Positions 61,101-64,000 of a stretch of 64,000 nt of DNA are shown piece after piece (the stretch's first letter is position 1; each line of letters starts with the position of its first letter). Location: assembly GCA_013398175.1 (NCBI GenBank), contig VZRZ01005482.1, forward strand, positions 857,369 through 921,368. The letters are read 5' to 3'. This DNA comes from Climacteris rufus. Taxonomy: Eukaryota; Chordata; Aves; Passeriformes; Climacteridae. The notes under the pieces were generated by a model. The model was not told where the DNA came from and ran no database searches. It was given only the letters and a program-made list of their open reading frames with translations. The translations under genes were made by a program, and so were the position numbers.

Positions 61101-64000
61101 TTTTCCATGGGAGGATTAACCAATTTTGTTCTGCTCTGGTATGTTGGCAGGCCCCAAACTAGGAGATTAAATTTCTCATGTTCCTGAGGTGGCACTTTTT
61201 AGGATTAATTGTCTTGTATGAAAAAAGGGATACTGAAATGAAAAGTTCCTTTGCTGTCTGAACATTGTAACATTTTTCCTATGCTCTGGGAAGGATTGGG
61301 ATAAAGTATTGCCTAATTAGGAAAGAAGGAGTGAAAAATTGTAGTTTCTCTTTCACTATGCTTTAATAAGCAATGGGATGAGAAGGAATGAAAAGCTGCA
61401 CTGTAACACTGACAGATCTCTTGTTGTTATATTGCAATTTTAAATTAAAATACCTTACAGAAACACACCTAAGAGTTATCAAAGATAAGACTTATCTTTC
61501 TCTGGAGAATAGAAGCTCCAGAATGACCTTACTTGTGACCTTTCAGTACCTGAATGGGCTACAAGAGAGCTGGTAAGGGTCTTTTTCCACAGACACATAG
61601 TGATAGGACAAGGGGTGATGGCTTCAAGTTGAAAGAGAGTAAGTTTAGATTAGACATTTTGAAGAAATTCTTTACTGTGAGGGTGGTGAGGCACTGACAC
61701 AGGTGGCCCAGAGAAGCTGTGGATGCCCCATCCCTGGAGGTGTGTGCAAGGCCAGATTGGATGGAGCTCTGAGCAGCCTGGTCTGGTGGAAGGTGTCCCT
61801 GCCTATGGCAGAGGGGTTGGAAGTAAATGATCTTTGAGGTCCCTTCTAACCCTAACGGTAATGTGATTCTGTGATATGATAATATTGTTTCTGAAACAAC
61901 TTTGAATTCATTTTAGAACTACTCTCTCCTACAGACTTTTCTGATGAAACAAGAAGTGATGCTATCTTCATTGCCAATTATGAAACAAACTGGGATTAAA
62001 AGTAATAAGTATCAACATATTATTGGGCTTTTCAAGTCATATTGAATATGGAAACTAAATTCATTTATAGCTGTAGGTATTTCATATTAAAAAATCTGTT
62101 TTTCTGGTGCTTGTAAAGTTTATTGCTTTATAATTAATCCTCAGTGTTGAGCAGCATTTTGTTGGGATTCTTCCACATTTTACAATCTATGACATGTTTC
62201 ATTTACATACTAAGTGTGATTTGAAAAATTATCCAGGAATGGCTAGAAGATACAAGTCTTTTCTGCACAGTGTTTCACAATGTATGGGATTTCAACTTTT
62301 TACGGCCTTTTTCATTTTAATATATTTAATAAGTCTACTTGTTTTTCTCTTCCTGTGAGTGATAAACTTTTTCTTCAGAATGTCTCATCTCCTCTTGTAA
62401 GTACTATTACAAATTATTATTTTCATTAGAAATTACGAATAAGCTTAATTAATCTACTCTCCATAGCTCTGGAAGTCTTAGCAGAACAGGCTGTGGAATT
62501 CTTGTTATTTTAGTATTTGTAGATCCTGAAAACCTAAAAGGGAAGGAGCCAAAGACCCAATTCCTGTGATCAGTTATGCTTTATGATTTTGCCCTGCCAC
62601 TTTAATGACTGAATTGAAGTGGCATAGACATGAAGAAAATGGGGTAATTAGAAAAGTGGAGAAGAGCATTGTATGCTTCTGCTGTGATCTGTCTTCTGCT
62701 AGACTGGGAACAGACATTCCTCTTTCAACTTATCTTTGGCTGTGGCATCTTAACTTCCACATAAGGCTGTTCCTATCTGCCCTACCTCATCCTGCCTTTC
62801 TTTAAATATCTTTTTGGCATTCAAACAGTGAACTTCATGAGCTGGATCTCTCGTGTCTGTGTCTCGAGTGGCTTGTTGAAAGAAATCTCATGAAGCATGG
62901 CTTCCCTTTACAAAGGCAATGATGGCTCTTGCCATTGTGTGTATTCCTTTGTTTGCTTTTTGCTTTAAACACAGCTCCAAGTTTGCATTTTAGACAGTTC
63001 AGACTTATTGCCAGGTTGTTCCCTGTGGTCCTCCAGAGCCCGTTTGGCAGATTTTATTCTTCTGGCACTGAGGCAGTTTCAACAAGAACACTGCAGCTGG
63101 TGGCTAAGCTGTGTTCATCCCCAAGTTCTTCTGGATCACCTGAGTGGAGACTGTCTGGTCCCAGCAGTTGGTGTCTTCCCAGTTTTCTTTTATAACATCC
63201 CTTTTCTGTGGTGGCCATGTGTTCCGAGAGTGCTTTTTACCCTTTGAACTTCTGTTAGCTCTGCAGAGATACCTTAATGGGCTTACTGCTCCTGATTGGT
63301 TTGAAAAATAATTTATTGCTGCCTTTTATGGCCTTATGCAATGATTTCTCCATCTCTTTTGGCCTGCTTCATTCTGTTTTTAAAACTAACATGGTATATT
63401 TTGGCATATTTTTTTTTCCTTCTTTGGACAGACTTACTGAAGAATGCCATTTTCTTACAGCCTTCTTTCTCTACTGCTTAACCTTTCCAGCTATATTTTT
63501 GTCTTTGAAAAAACCTTATTTTGCTGGCATATGTTTCCTTTGAACCCCTAATATTGTACCCTTTTATACAGTTTCTGTGTTGTCTATGAAAATATTTTCC
63601 ATGTTTTCCTGTATCTTTTTATATTTATAGTATGAAAATTAAGTTAGCCAGTTAAGAACTTTATTGCTTCAAATGAGATGTTCCTATCAGAAATGTTGTT
63701 CTCACCTATTCATGAAAAATAAATCAGTCTTGTTTACCTTGTTTACTGTTCACATAGAGATTTTTATGGTAGCTCGTGCCAGGCAGTGATATTACAATAG
63801 TCCTGATTGAAGTAATACAGTGTACATAGAATGCAATTTTCTAGCTCTAGCAAAGCAGATATCCTATTGTGCTTGACTGGAGATTTTATTCTGAAATTCC
63901 TGTGCAAAGATAACTTGCGTTGCTTATGCACCTTTTAAACAACAGTGTTAGGAATTGTTCAGCTTAGAAGAAAAAGCACTTGGTGACAGTACACATCCCT
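55107..64000 (+). other. NBEA intron, at least 8.9 kb (continues beyond window)
   Basis: Starts with the donor GTAAGA; no acceptor leading into recognisable NBEA coding is present. It holds a CR1 copy at 61500-61880 and an AATAAA at 55621. There is a somewhat G+C-richer stretch near 57.7-58.0 kb with overlapping ORFs that I do not recognise. The end of the window (62.6-64 kb) is T-rich and shows no gene. Confidence 0.8.
61500..61880 (+). mobile_element. CR1 LINE 3' fragment, about 380 bp
   Basis: The longest CR1 copy here. In order: GACCTTTCAGTACCTGAATG, AGTGATAGGACAAGGGGTGA, TTTAGATTAGACATTTTGAA, GAAATTCTTTACTGTGAGGG, GTGGTGAGGCACTGACACAG, GGATGCCCCATCCCTGGAGG and the tail ATTCTGTGAT. It follows the avian CR1 3' end closely in sense orientation, so it is younger than the copies near 35.8 and 40.1 kb. 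It is 5'-truncated and encodes no intact reverse transcriptase. Confidence 0.9.

Noticed and set aside
1..64000. MAB21L1, a single-exon gene nested antisense in an NBEA intron in mammals
   Set aside because: It encodes about 359 residues in one exon. The longest minus-strand ORF here is 144 codons and does not resemble it, so it must lie in another intron outside the window.
1..64000. Bacterial or phage systems, CRISPR arrays, tRNA or rRNA genes
   Set aside because: Clear spliced vertebrate gene structure throughout; no regular spaced repeats, no tRNA A/B boxes and no rRNA sequence seen.

Overview
The window looks like a piece of a bird nuclear genome (possibly another archosaur). It is AT-rich, and all recognisable protein-coding sequence lies in short exons separated by introns of 137 bp to over 18 kb. 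It also carries CR1 LINE 3' ends that finish in the ATTCTGTGAT-type octamer tail typical of birds and crocodilians. Nothing here is prokaryotic, and there is no operon, CRISPR array, rRNA or tRNA.

One gene is present, on the + strand: the middle of NBEA (neurobeachin), a large BEACH-family scaffold and PKA-anchoring protein. I place twelve coding exons: 1-158 (cut by the window edge), 568-748, 1980-2107, 2480-2587, 4050-4221, 4359-4797, 14768-14901, 23010-23088, 23353-23486, 25662-25723, 44254-44318 and 54998-55106. Joined, they give 1769 nt: two leading bases, then 589 codons with no stop, and every junction is phase-compatible. Residue numbers in the entries count from the first full codon of this window. 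The order along the protein is: a helical region after the lectin-like and armadillo part (residues 1-231), a fast-evolving Ser/Ala/Glu-rich linker (about 232-465), and the start of the conserved segment upstream of the PH-BEACH module (about 466-589). The PH, BEACH and WD40 parts lie beyond the window. The choice of NBEA over its paralogue LRBA rests on residues I remember of both proteins, not on a search.

Layout: 1-4.8 kb is exon-dense. From 4.8 to 23 kb there are two long introns and one exon. From 23 to 25.7 kb there are three clustered exons. From 25.7 to 64 kb there are three very long introns with two exons between them. The introns contain scattered CR1 fragments (both young and very decayed), one MIR-like SINE remnant, homopolymer and pyrimidine tracts, and no further gene that I can support.

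Points most worth checking: a GC-AG intron (2108-2479), an in-frame upstream acceptor that could lengthen one exon by 52 codons (3894-4049), a protein-like orphan ORF inside an intron (10924-11124), and decayed CR1/SINE sequence ending just before the exon at 23010. I found no new molecular system; most of the window is ordinary intronic DNA.
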